A DNA stretch of 64,000 nt. Source: Draconibacterium halophilum (GTDB taxonomy: Bacteria; Bacteroidota; Bacteroidia; Bacteroidales; Prolixibacteraceae). Of this stretch, positions 43,680 through 52,249 are shown piece after piece (the stretch's first letter is position 1; each line of letters begins with the position of its first letter). The notes below the pieces were generated by a model. That model did not search any database. It was not told where the DNA came from and saw only the letters and a program-made list of their open reading frames with translations. The translations under genes and the position numbers were made by a program. Where the stretch lies: assembly GCF_010448835.1 (NCBI RefSeq), contig NZ_CP048409.1:1558001-1622000 (forward strand), written 5' to 3'.

Positions 43680-44639
43680 CTATTCCCACTCCGGAAACTG
43701 GGTTTTAGCCAAATCCAATGCGGCAATGGTTTTCATATCCGTGTCATCCAGTTCAAAATCAAAAATATTGAGGTTCTCCATCATATGTGCCTTTTGCGAT
43801 GAACGAGGTATGGCAACAATACCGCGCTGATAATGCCACCTTAAACTTACCTGCGCATTGTTTTTGTTATACTTTTTGCCAATGGCTGCCAGCGTTTCGT
43901 TAGTAAACAATCCGTTGCGTCCTTGTGCCAGCGGCGACCAGGCTTCCATTTGTACGCCATAATCCAGCAAGGATTTCCGGGCCTTACTTTGCTGGAAGAA
44001 AGCATGCGTTTCAATCTGGTTTACGGCAGGTTTTATGGTAGCATATTTCAATAACTCATCAATCTGGTGATCTTCAAAGTTGCTGATACCTATGGCTTTA
44101 ATTTTACCCTCTTTATGTAACTCTTCCATGGCTTTCCACGAGCCTTTTACATCGCCACGTGGGCGGTGGATGAGGTAAAGATCGAGGTAGTCGGTGCCCA
44201 ATTTGTCGATGGATGTTTGAAAGGCCTTTTTAGCGTTTTCATATCCTGAGTCGTCAACCCAAACTTTCGAGGTGACAAACAATTTATTGCGGTCGATTCC
44301 ACTTTTTTTAATGCCGGCGCCTACTGCTTCTTCGTTGCCATAAACGGTGGCTGTGTCGATAAGCCGGTAACCCAACGAAATGGCATCGGCTACACATTGC
44401 GCTCCCATTTCGCCGTTCAGATAGAGCGTGCCAAATCCTAAAATTGGCATTTGTACTCCGTTGTTCAAGCTTACGTTCTCAATTGCTGTTTGTGCAAAGG
44501 AGTTACTATTAGCTCCAAATACACTGGAAGTTCCCAGGCCCATTAATCCGGCACCGGCAGCAAAGGTTGCACCTGCGCGAATAAACTCGCGGCGCTGAAT
44601 TCCATTTGATTGATCTTTTTTGTTCGATTTCTTTTCCAT
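43680..44639 (-). CDS. Tat-exported aldo/keto reductase
   Basis: A 319-residue AKR-superfamily enzyme. The catalytic tetrad is Asp95, Tyr100 (DTATVYGNEE), Lys125 (TSKVWVDD) and His158 (LIHRPRG). The N-terminus has a twin-arginine signal, RREFIRAG at 16-23 followed by a hydrophobic Ala/Gly-rich segment and an Ala-rich end, so it is probably folded with NADP(H) in the cytoplasm and exported by Tat. Most AKRs are cytoplasmic, so the Tat signal is notable. The substrate is unknown. Confidence 0.88.
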   Translation of the reverse strand: MEKKSNKKDQSNGIQRREFIRAGATFAAGAGLMGLGTSSVFGANSNSFAQTAIENVSLNNGVQMPILGFGTLYLNGEMGAQCVADAISLGYRLIDTATVYGNEEAVGAGIKKSGIDRNKLFVTSKVWVDDSGYENAKKAFQTSIDKLGTDYLDLYLIHRPRGDVKGSWKAMEELHKEGKIKAIGISNFEDHQIDELLKYATIKPAVNQIETHAFFQQSKARKSLLDYGVQMEAWSPLAQGRNGLFTNETLAAIGKKYNKNNAQVSLRWHYQRGIVAIPRSSQKAHMMENLNIFDFELDDTDMKTIAALDLAKTQFPEWE

Positions 44640-45001
44640 GATTTGATATTAGATTTTGTTGGTATAAAACGTTGGTTATTGTTGACGGAACAATATACAA
44701 ACAATTGATAGAACTGTTAGTTCAACTTAGCTTTTAGACATCGTGCGTTGAAGGAGAAATTCACCGTAATTCCCGCAAAATTAAACTGAACGCCAGAGCA
44801 TAAAACTAGGATGTTCTTCTTGATGCTACGTTCGTGGATTACACCAGTGTGGTTTCCGGTTGGGGTAACATTTCACAATCTGTGGAAATAGTACCCGCTT
44901 GCAGTTATAGGAGGTGTTGATTATCAGTTGTTTTGGTTATGGCACATTATTTTCATCACATAAATAAACCAGGTATTTTCCTGGGGAAAAATATACAGAC
45001 T
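44640..45001. other. Divergent intergenic region, no gene seen
   Basis: This stretch separates the divergent aldo/keto reductase and pterin dehydratase genes and should hold both promoters. An open frame starts at 44933 in phase with the dehydratase, but its first 23 residues are not conserved-looking. I see no RNA gene or strong repeat. Confidence 0.5.
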
Positions 45002-45328
45002 ATGAGTGAATTAAAAGAAAAGCATTGTACACCGTGCGAAAAGGAAACAAAACCTTTAAATACTGAAGAGATTAAGCATTTTAAAGAGAAAATAAACGGC
45101 GACTGGGAAGTTGTGGAAAACAAGAAGATTAGAAAGAGTTTTTCTTGCGAGGATTTTAACGAAGCCATTGCATTTGCTCAAAAAATTGCAAAGCTAGCCG
45201 ATGAAGAAGATCATCACCCCGATTTGGGTGTTCATTATGGATCGGTTGACGTAGAAATTAGTACACACAATATTGGAGGTTTGTCGCCCAACGACTTTAT
45301 TCTGGCTGCAAAAATAGATGATATTTAA
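45002..45328 (+). CDS. 4a-hydroxytetrahydrobiopterin dehydratase (PCD/DCoH-like)
   Basis: A 108-residue pterin-4a-carbinolamine dehydratase. The active-site signature is EEDHHPDL (His71, His72, Pro73) with STHNIGGLS at 87-95. It has an additional N-terminal CxxC (Cys9, Cys12). The enzyme regenerates the pterin cofactor of aromatic hydroxylases; none is in the window, so it may serve another pterin pathway. The ATG at 45002 (MSELKEKHC) fits the family; the one at 44933 adds a non-family extension. Confidence 0.9.
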   Translation: MSELKEKHCTPCEKETKPLNTEEIKHFKEKINGDWEVVENKKIRKSFSCEDFNEAIAFAQKIAKLADEEDHHPDLGVHYGSVDVEISTHNIGGLSPNDFILAAKIDDI

Positions 45329-45397
45329 ATACCATATAGAGCCAAAATTGAGAAATGATTTGAATGTAAGTTAGAAAAAAGGAAAAAAGACAGAATC

Positions 45398-46813
45398 ATG
45401 AAATATCGCGTTGAAAAAGACACACTGGGAGAAATAAATGTACCTGAGAAAAAACTTTGGGGAGCGCATACACAACGATCGTTGCAGAATTTCAGGATTG
45501 GTACTGAAGCATCGATGCCTAAAGAGATTATTGAGTCTTTTGCGATTATAAAAAAGGCTGCCGCCAGAAGTAATCATAAATTCGGAATTTTATCGACCAA
45601 CAAAAAACAGCTGATTGAACAAGCCTGTGACGAGATTTTGGCCGGTAAACTAAAAGACCATTTTCCGTTGGTAATTTGGCAAACCGGCTCGGGCACGCAT
45701 ACCAACATGAATTGTAACGAAGTGATCGCCAATCGGGTAAAACAGCTAACAGAAAATGATTTTCAATGGAAAAACATTGAGTTACATCCAATCGATGATG
45801 TTAATAAATCGCAATCATCAAACGATACTTTTTCGGCAGCCATGCACATTGCTGCCTATAAAAAGCTGACAGGTTCTCTGTTGCCGGCCCTTAAAGAGCT
45901 TCACGATACTTTTAACAGGAAATCGGAGGAATTTAATTCGGTTGTGAAAATTGGCAGAACTCATTTTATGGATGCGGTGCCGATTACTTTAGGACAGGAA
46001 TTCTCGGCTTATTCAACCCAAATTGAAAAAGGGATAAATGCGTTGAAAAAGACATTGCCCGATTTGCAGGAGTTGCCTTTGGGAGGAACTGCTGTTGGAA
46101 CTGGATTGAATTCGCCGGTAGGTTTTGATGATGAAATAGTTGACAAAATAAGCGAAGAAACAGGATTGCCGTTTACAAAAGCCAAAAATAAGTTTGCCTT
46201 AATTGCGGGGCACGATGCTTTTGTACAATCGCACAGCGCCTTAAAGCAATTGGCCGTTAGTTTACTGAAAATAGTAAACGATTTACGGGTAATGGTTTCG
46301 GGGCCGAGAGCCGGAATCAGCGAATTAAAAATTCCGGCAAACGAAGCCGGTTCGTCAATTATGCCGGGTAAAGTAAACCCAACACAAATTGAAGCGCTTT
46401 CAATGGTTTGTACGCAGGTTATTGGTAACGATACAACTATTTCGGTGGCCAATTCTTACGGGCATTTTCAACTGAATGTTTTTAAGCCTGTTCTTATTGC
46501 CAATTTTTTGGAATCGGCAACATTGCTGGCAGATGCCTGCAATTCGTTCAATACAAATTGTTTGTTTGGAATAGCACCTGACACTGAAAAAATTAAATCG
46601 CATGTAAATAATTCGTTGATGTTGGTAACCCCTTTAACGCCTCATATTGGCTACGATAAGGCAGCACTAATTGCTAAATATGCCCATACAAAAAAATGTA
46701 GCCTGAAAGAAGCAGCAGTTCAATTGGAGTTGGTAACGGAAGAACAGTTTGATAAATGGGTGAAACCGGGAGAAATGACAAGCCCGAATGTTGCTGCCAA
46801 AAAGAACAAATAA
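45398..46813 (+). CDS. fumC: Class II fumarate hydratase
   Basis: A 471-residue TCA-cycle enzyme interconverting fumarate and malate. KLWGAHTQRSLQNF near the start, QTGSGTHTNMN, SSNDTFSAAMH, GRTHFMDAVP and the superfamily signature GSSIMPGKVNP with its catalytic-loop serine are all present, as expected for a homotetrameric FumC. Starts 69 bases after the pterin dehydratase; the flavin reductase follows after 21 bases. Confidence 0.95.
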   Translation: MKYRVEKDTLGEINVPEKKLWGAHTQRSLQNFRIGTEASMPKEIIESFAIIKKAAARSNHKFGILSTNKKQLIEQACDEILAGKLKDHFPLVIWQTGSGTHTNMNCNEVIANRVKQLTENDFQWKNIELHPIDDVNKSQSSNDTFSAAMHIAAYKKLTGSLLPALKELHDTFNRKSEEFNSVVKIGRTHFMDAVPITLGQEFSAYSTQIEKGINALKKTLPDLQELPLGGTAVGTGLNSPVGFDDEIVDKISEETGLPFTKAKNKFALIAGHDAFVQSHSALKQLAVSLLKIVNDLRVMVSGPRAGISELKIPANEAGSSIMPGKVNPTQIEALSMVCTQVIGNDTTISVANSYGHFQLNVFKPVLIANFLESATLLADACNSFNTNCLFGIAPDTEKIKSHVNNSLMLVTPLTPHIGYDKAALIAKYAHTKKCSLKEAAVQLELVTEEQFDKWVKPGEMTSPNVAAKKNK

Positions 46814-46834
46814 TTAATTGATAAAACAGCAAGT

Positions 46835-47499
46835 ATGGAACACAAATTAGAGATAATACAAAAAAAGTGGTTAACACATAATGTTATGCAATTTACCCTG
46901 AGAAAACCAAAGGGATTTTCGTATAGCGCTGGCCAGGCTGCCGAAGTAACGCTCGATAATCCTGAATTTAAAGATCAATGGGCTCCGTTTACATTTACAA
47001 GTTTGAATAAGCATGAGCATTTGGAATTCACCATAAAAGCATATCCAAAACACGAAGGAATAACATTGGCACTATCAAAACTGGAAAAAGGAGATCACAT
47101 GGTTATTTCTGATCCGTGGGATTCGTTTAAAAATAAAGGTCCGGGTGTTTTTATTGCCGGAGGAACCGGTGTAACTCCGTTTATTGCATTGTTGCGACAA
47201 ATGGAAGCCGATGGAAAGGTAGGAGGAAGCCGACTACTATTTTCAAACAAAACGGAAGCTGATATTTTTCTTGATGATGAGTTTAAGCGAATTTTGGGAG
47301 ACAATTTTATGAACGTGTTAACACAGGAAAAAAGGAACCTTATTTCTACGGAAGGATTGATAAAGCATTTCTTAAAAATATGATTGAGGATTTCGATCAG
47401 CCATTTTACCTGTGCGGCCCCGAAAATTTTGCAGATGAAATTAAGGGCTACCTAAAAGAACTGGGGGCCGGAGACGACCTGGTTAATATTAGTCTTTAA
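46835..47499 (+). CDS. FAD-binding flavin/ferredoxin reductase-type oxidoreductase, frameshifted
   Basis: A 221-residue FNR-superfamily protein once the frame is repaired. The FAD domain runs ~1-100 (WAPFTFTSL). The NAD(P) domain begins GVFIAGGTGVTPFIALLRQM and ends FYLCGPENF near the C-terminus. The first frame runs into an early stop at 47381-47383. The correct C-terminus (YFYGRIDKAFLKNMIEDF onward) lies in another frame entered at the A6 run 47328-47333, where a seventh A restores reading. As with rplB and rpsE this is probably an undercall. It should pass electrons from NAD(P)H to a flavodoxin, ferredoxin or other carrier. Confidence 0.85.
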
Positions 47500-47503
47500 A
47501 AGT

Positions 47504-47533
47504 AAAAAATGCCGCATTCCGGCATTTTTTTTT
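47504..47533 (+). terminator. Terminator after the flavin reductase
   Basis: AAAAAATGCCG (47504-47514) pairs with CGGCATTTTTT (47520-47530) across a 5-base loop, and the T-run continues to 47533. Confidence 0.88.
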
Positions 47534-47541
47534 GCATAAAA

Positions 47542-47574
47542 AACCGGTTGGGTAATTGAATGCCGCAACCGGTT
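47542..47574 (-). terminator. Terminator after the CopB-STAS operon
   Basis: AACCGGTTG (47542-47550) and CAACCGGTT (47566-47574) form a perfect 9-bp stem. On the minus strand it is followed by a T-run. It lies back to back with the plus-strand terminator at 47504-47533. Confidence 0.78.
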
Positions 47575-47597
47575 AAACAACAATTGATATTGATGTA

Positions 47598-47954
47598 TTA
47601 ATCTTTAACCCATTCCCGGGCTTCGTCAATGGCCGTAAATTCAAAATATTTTACCTCTCCTGAAATAAATGGCGCAGCCAGATCTGACCACAATTTCTCC
47701 CAACGCGATTTCCCAACAACCGCAATTTTTTTCATGTGATTAAAATGTTTCAGGTAAGTTTTTACATCTTCCCAAAATGCTCCTGGTGCTATTCCATCTA
47801 AATTATTTAACTGGATATAAAGTTTAACCTTACCAAAATCTTTAACCGCTTTATCAATAAGCGGAGTAATTTTATCGTAATCAGCTTTTGTTAATTTGCC
47901 TTCAACTTCAATGGCAATTAGTTCGCGTTTTGTAAGATCTATTATTTTAAACAT
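47598..47954 (-). CDS. STAS/SpoIIAA-like domain protein
   Basis: A 118-residue single-domain protein of the SpoIIAA-like/CRAL-TRIO fold group. It begins MFKIIDLTKRELIAIEVEGK, contains AFWEDVKTYLKHFNHMKKIAVV and ends DEAREWVKD (quoted in part). Members are often found near stress or transport genes; no biochemical role is established to my knowledge. It starts 18 bases after the copper ATPase stop, so the two are co-transcribed. Confidence 0.82.
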   Translation of the reverse strand: MFKIIDLTKRELIAIEVEGKLTKADYDKITPLIDKAVKDFGKVKLYIQLNNLDGIAPGAFWEDVKTYLKHFNHMKKIAVVGKSRWEKLWSDLAAPFISGEVKYFEFTAIDEAREWVKD

Positions 47955-47972
47955 AGTAATTTGATTTTAGTG

Positions 47973-50000
47973 TTACTTAATTCCTTCCTTCAATAGTTGT
48001 GCATTTATGGCTACTATTATGGTACTTAAGCTCATTAGTACTGCTCCCAACGCCGGACTAATCATTATTCCTTTACTGATTAATACTCCTGCAGCGAGCG
48101 GAATAGCAACAACATTATAAGCCGTGGCCCAAATGAAGTTTTGAATCATTTTGCGATGGGTTTTTTCTCCGAACTCCAGCAACGAATAAATATCTTTAGG
48201 ATTGCTGTTTACTAAAACAATGTCGGCTGTTTCTGCCGCCACATCGGTACCCGAACCTACTGCAATACCAACATCGGCAGCTGCCAGTGCCGGAGCATCG
48301 TTTATTCCATCACCTGTCATGGCAACAAATTCACCTTCATCCTGAAAGATCTTCAGTTTGTCCAATTTCTGATCCGGCAGCAACTCTGCAAAGTAGCCGT
48401 CGAGTTGTAGTTTATTGCTTACTTTTTTGGCAACATTTATATTGTCGCCGGTCATCATATACAATTTAAGGCCTTTCTTTTTGAGCATTTTTACTGCTTC
48501 AAAAGATTCTTCTCTAATCTCGTCGGCAAGTGCGATAACACCGGCCAGTTTGTCGTTTGCCAATACAAAAACTATTGTTTCCACTGTATCGGTTTTTTCC
48601 TTTTTTGGAATTTCAATATCATTTTCTTCCAGGTATCCGGGACTAACAACCTTAACTTTTGTACCATCAACATTTCCAGTAATTCCTTTTCCTGTAATGG
48701 TTTCCACATCTGAAACCTTAGGGACTTCAATATCTTCCTCTTTAACTTTACGCAGAATCCCGTCGGCCAAAGGATGTTCCGATTCGGCTTCCAAAGCTCC
48801 CGACATGGCTAGTATTTCTTGGTCGGTATACGAATCTGACAAGCTCTTAAAACGGGTTACGCCAAAATTTCCTTTAGTAAGTGTGCCGGTTTTATCAAAG
48901 ACCACAACAGAAACTTTGCGCGAATTTTCGAAAGCAGTGCGGTTACGAATAAGTAACCCCTGTTTTGCCGAAACCGATGTGGAAATAGCCACAACCAAAG
49001 GAACTGCAAGACCAAGAGCGTGCGGGCAGGTAATTACCATAACACTGGCCATACGTTCGAGCGCAAAAACAAAAGATTTGCCCAGCACCAACCAGGTTGT
49101 GAGTGTGCCAAAACCAACTGTTAATGCAATAATGGTTAGCCAAAATGCAATTTTATCTGCCAGATGTTGCGTTTTCGATTTTTTGCTTTGCGCTTCGCGA
49201 ACCATCTGAATTACTTTGTTCAGATAAGCTTCTTCACCCACCTGCTCAACGGTGATTTTTAGCGAATTGTTTCCGTTTACCGTTCCGCCAATTACTTTAT
49301 CATTTTGGGTTTTGCTAACCGGTTTCGATTCTCCGGTTACCATCGATTCGTTTATATTGCTTTTCCCTTCAACTATTTTTCCATCCACCGGAATTTTCTC
49401 CCCGGGGCGAACCAAAACGGTGTCGCCTGATTTAAGTTGATCGATTTTTACATCGCGGGTATTATTATCTTCAAATAAATGTGCCTCGGTAGGCATTAAA
49501 TCAATCAGGCTTTGAAGTGCACCGGAAGCATTTACCACCGATTTCATTTCGATCCAGTGTCCCAGCAGCATGATATCGATTAAGGTGGCCAGTTCCCAAA
49601 AAAATGAATCTCCCTTTAACCCAAAAGTAGTGGCGGTACTATATCCAAAAGCCACAGTAATTGCCACTGCAATAAGTGTCATCATTCCCGGCTGTTTTTT
49701 CTTCAATTCGTCTGCTAAACCGGTAAGAAAAGGCCATCCACCATAAAAGAATATAATGGCCGATAGCACAAACAAGATGTAACTATCAAAACTGAACTCA
49801 ATTTCATAACCAATTATTTGTTGAATAAGTGGCGATAAAATAAGTATCGGAATGGTTATAATCGCTGAAATCCAGAATCGTTTACGAAAATCAGCAATCA
49901 TATGTTTATGGTGTTCAATATGATTGTGGTGGCCTTTATCGTGGTTATCGTTATGACCGTTATGTGAGGAATGATTATGCTTTTTGTTGTTTGAATCCAT
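47973..50000 (-). CDS. copB: CopB-type heavy-metal-transporting P1B ATPase
   Basis: A 675-residue copper/silver exporter. The N-terminus (1-~34) has 12 histidines in HxxH and HH patterns and no CxxC metal-binding domain. The membrane metal-site motif is CPH (325-327 in VITCPHALGL), the signature of the P1B-3/CopB class, associated with Cu(II) or Ag(I). The actuator TGES is at 222-225 and phosphorylated Asp369 is in DKTGTLTKG; MTGDN and GDGIND complete the ATP domain. About eight membrane helices are expected. It is followed by the STAS-like gene, and a cupredoxin gene lies nearby at 51774. Confidence 0.94.
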   Translation of the reverse strand: MDSNNKKHNHSSHNGHNDNHDKGHHNHIEHHKHMIADFRKRFWISAIITIPILILSPLIQQIIGYEIEFSFDSYILFVLSAIIFFYGGWPFLTGLADELKKKQPGMMTLIAVAITVAFGYSTATTFGLKGDSFFWELATLIDIMLLGHWIEMKSVVNASGALQSLIDLMPTEAHLFEDNNTRDVKIDQLKSGDTVLVRPGEKIPVDGKIVEGKSNINESMVTGESKPVSKTQNDKVIGGTVNGNNSLKITVEQVGEEAYLNKVIQMVREAQSKKSKTQHLADKIAFWLTIIALTVGFGTLTTWLVLGKSFVFALERMASVMVITCPHALGLAVPLVVAISTSVSAKQGLLIRNRTAFENSRKVSVVVFDKTGTLTKGNFGVTRFKSLSDSYTDQEILAMSGALEAESEHPLADGILRKVKEEDIEVPKVSDVETITGKGITGNVDGTKVKVVSPGYLEENDIEIPKKEKTDTVETIVFVLANDKLAGVIALADEIREESFEAVKMLKKKGLKLYMMTGDNINVAKKVSNKLQLDGYFAELLPDQKLDKLKIFQDEGEFVAMTGDGINDAPALAAADVGIAVGSGTDVAAETADIVLVNSNPKDIYSLLEFGEKTHRKMIQNFIWATAYNVVAIPLAAGVLISKGIMISPALGAVLMSLSTIIVAINAQLLKEGIK

Positions 50001-50133
50001 ACTTGCTTGTTTTCGTCCTACGGCATTTTTTGATTGTAGCGTTTTTTATGGCCACAGGATTCTTCCTTTTGTTGAATTGTTTTAGCGGCCGTTACTGAAG
50101 AGCGGTAGGGATGGGTAGTACTTCAGCTACTTC

Positions 50134-50349
50134 TTAAGCCTTCTCGGTGCGTTCAATGGGAATCAGGCTATGAAGTATTGTTGTTAATTGCTCGCGATTC
50201 ATACCTAATTTTAGCTCCAGGTTATGCAGAAATTCATTTTCGTAACCGTCAATATATGTTAGGTCTTCTTTTGATAACTGTGGGTATTTCTCTTTTAACC
50301 CGAGTTTAATAACCGACCAGTTGTTTTCAATTGAATTATTTGTTCTCAT
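50134..50349 (-). CDS. CsbD-like small stress protein
   Basis: A 71-residue hydrophilic protein. NNWSVIKLGLKEKYPQLSKE, then DLTYIDGYENEFLHNL and LGMNREQL, follow the pattern of CsbD-type small stress proteins (NW..IK..LK.K...L..DDL...G....L). The match is to the overall pattern rather than exact, so I treat it as CsbD-like. It lies among stress and metal genes. Confidence 0.65.
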   Translation of the reverse strand: MRTNNSIENNWSVIKLGLKEKYPQLSKEDLTYIDGYENEFLHNLELKLGMNREQLTTILHSLIPIERTEKA

Positions 50350-50577
50350 AATTAAAAGTTTTAATTCGCTTCATTCACTTGTAGTCCAGAAACGTGCCAA
50401 TAAATAGTATTGACAGATGATATTTTGAAAACGTCCTGTGCGGCTTGTATACCAAGCCTAATGCAATTCAAAGCGCTGCAGCCAAAAGCTGACTGCGTAT
50501 AGTTCAGTGTAGAAAGATGTCGCATTATGCGGAAAAAAGGCACAATTTATAATTGCTGATAATGTGGTAGTTTTGTG

Positions 50578-50910
50578 TTATAATTTTGCAGAAGCATCAC
50601 TTAATTTTTGCTCATCGCTTTTAACTTCAACAGCTTGTTTGTTTTTGTTTTCCAGGTGACGAACTTGATTCTCGAGCCCTTTAATTGTTTTCTCCTTGTT
50701 TCTTATTTCGTGGTTTTTTCTTGCCCGATAAGGGAGCGACAAAAAATAGCTGGTCATGGCTCCAAACGTAACAGCTATTATCAGAACAAGCGATAAATTA
50801 GATTCGATGTTCCATTTCCAAAAATTCATGCTGACTACTGATGAATTGTTTAAGGCGAATAATACAACGGCCAGAATGACGAGCAATATTCCTATAAATG
50901 TTTTTTGCAT
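50578..50910 (-). CDS. LapA/DUF1049-domain membrane protein
   Basis: A 110-residue protein with two membrane helices (~5-22 and ~38-60) and the motif FALNNSSVVSMNFWKWNIE typical of the lipopolysaccharide-assembly protein A (LapA) domain. A positively charged segment and a C-terminal coiled coil (KTIKGLENQVRHLENKNKQ) follow. Its role in Bacteroidota is not established. Between this gene and the CsbD-like gene (50350-50577) I see no further gene. Confidence 0.78.
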   Translation of the reverse strand: MQKTFIGILLVILAVVLFALNNSSVVSMNFWKWNIESNLSLVLIIAVTFGAMTSYFLSLPYRARKNHEIRNKEKTIKGLENQVRHLENKNKQAVEVKSDEQKLSDASAKL

Positions 50911-51251
50911 GGTAATATGTTTTTAATTCGTAGTTCTCAAGTCTGCAGCGAGCGGGGATCAGTGTGTGCAACTTCACTTTATTTGTAAATCGTGTACATG
51001 CTTTATGTAAACAATACGTGTGCCCGGCTTAAACGGTTATACTAATTCAGCAGAAATAGCTGTAAATACAGGTTTTTAGAAGTGTTTCCCGTTTTTATAC
51101 TTTAGATAAGAATATTGCCGGTTGTAGAAAATTATAGAATAGTGTGGAAAAAATTCACTTAAAAAGGTGCCTTTAAGGTACGAATAACCAACAATTTATG
51201 GATGGCATAGTATTTTCATAAACCTTTAATGTTCAATTAAAAACTATTTAT
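50911..51251. other. Divergent intergenic region, no gene seen
   Basis: This 341-base region separates the LapA-like gene (minus) and the lipoprotein gene (plus). It is A/T-rich towards the lipoprotein. It includes a short palindromic CCTTTAAGG near 51171-51179. No RNA gene or convincing consensus promoter was identified. Confidence 0.45.
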
Positions 51252-51713
51252 ATGAAAACGAAAAACATCACATTTAAAACATTTACGAAACAGTTAAGCT
51301 GGATATTTATTCTTTTACTTTCTGTTACAATTATTTCGTGTAATTCTTCAAATAAGCAAGACAACAATAAAGAAGAACTGGCAGAAGATCTGCAGGAGGT
51401 TCAAGAGGATGTTAATGCTATTTTAGAAAAAGAGAAAGAAGAATTAAAAAAGGAAGTTGATTCTGCAATTACAGATTTTAACGAACAGCTTTACATTTAT
51501 GAAGACCAATTAAAGCAAGGTACCAAACAGGTAAGTACCGAAACGAAAAATTTGGTAGAAGAGCTCAAAGTTAAACGCGACTCGTTAGCAGTTCAGGTAA
51601 ACGAAGCTCAGGAACATGGTGCGCAAAACTGGGAAGAATTTAAGGAAGAGCTAAAACACGATACCGAAAATTTCAAGGAAAGTGTTGCTGCATTCTTTGA
51701 AGATAATAAGTAA
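51252..51713 (+). CDS. Coiled-coil lipoprotein, function unknown
   Basis: A 153-residue lipoprotein. The signal sequence ends in VTIISC, with Cys30 as the lipidation site. The mature part is almost entirely charged heptad-like helix rich in Glu and Lys (EELAEDLQEVQEDVNAILEK), resembling small YtxH/apolipoprotein-like stress proteins. It should sit on a membrane facing the periplasm. It lies in the stress block next to the cupredoxin gene, facing it across a terminator. Confidence 0.75.
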   Translation: MKTKNITFKTFTKQLSWIFILLLSVTIISCNSSNKQDNNKEELAEDLQEVQEDVNAILEKEKEELKKEVDSAITDFNEQLYIYEDQLKQGTKQVSTETKNLVEELKVKRDSLAVQVNEAQEHGAQNWEEFKEELKHDTENFKESVAAFFEDNK

Positions 51714-51730
51714 GAAATAACAAAACAATA

Positions 51731-51772
51731 AAAAATGCCCTGGCGATTTTAATATGCGCCAGGGCATTTTTT
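51731..51772. terminator. Bidirectional terminator, 15-bp perfect stem
   Basis: AAAAATGCCCTGGCG (51731-51745) pairs perfectly with CGCCAGGGCATTTTT (51757-51771). A/T runs flank both sides, so it terminates the lipoprotein gene (plus) and the cupredoxin gene (minus). Confidence 0.9.
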
Positions 51773-51773
51773 A

Positions 51774-52220
51774 TTACTGAACCATTAACTGCCCTTTCAT
51801 TCCGGCCTGGTAGTGTGCCTTAAACGTACATACATATTCGTAAGTTCCTTTTTCATCGGGAACATTAAATACGATTGAGTCAGTTTCTCCATCGCCCAAC
51901 ATTTCGGTTTTGGCAATTACTTTTCCTTCAAGAGCGGGATCGATATAATCATTATCAGCATGTTGAAGTCCTTTGGTTACAAAGTTCATCCCGTCGGTTC
52001 CTTTTTTTAAGAGTACCCAGTTATGTGCCATTTGACTTTTGTCGATGCTACTAACTGTTGTCAGGGTAATTTTGAGTTTCTCGCCTGGTGATGCTTTAAT
52101 GGTTTCAACAGTAAAACGAAGATTATCGTGTCCCTCCATTTTAATTTCTCGTTGGGCCCATACATTTGCTGCAAAAAAAACGAGCAGCATAGCCAGAGCC
52201 ACTTTTTTTATCTGTTTCAT
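51774..52220 (-). CDS. Azurin/plastocyanin-family cupredoxin
   Basis: A 148-residue exported blue copper protein. A signal peptide (KKVALAMLLVFFAANVWA) precedes a cupredoxin fold. All four type-1 copper ligands are visible: His66 in MAHNWVL, Cys131, His136 and Met141 in CTFKAHYQAGMKG. It should carry electrons in the periplasm. The electron partners are not in the window, but a copper ATPase lies ~1.8 kb away on the same strand. Confidence 0.9.
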   Translation of the reverse strand: MKQIKKVALAMLLVFFAANVWAQREIKMEGHDNLRFTVETIKASPGEKLKITLTTVSSIDKSQMAHNWVLLKKGTDGMNFVTKGLQHADNDYIDPALEGKVIAKTEMLGDGETDSIVFNVPDEKGTYEYVCTFKAHYQAGMKGQLMVQ

Positions 52221-52249
52221 GGTATTAAATATTTTATTTATGCGATCGT

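Noticed and set aside
48415..49209. 264-codon open frame on the plus strand opposite copB
   Set aside because: It is exactly antisense to a well-supported ATPase gene; the Ser/Thr-rich translation has no domain character and reflects codon bias of the other strand.
50361..50543. 60-codon minus-strand frame between the CsbD-like and LapA-like genes
   Set aside because: No start context, no motif and unusual composition; probably chance.
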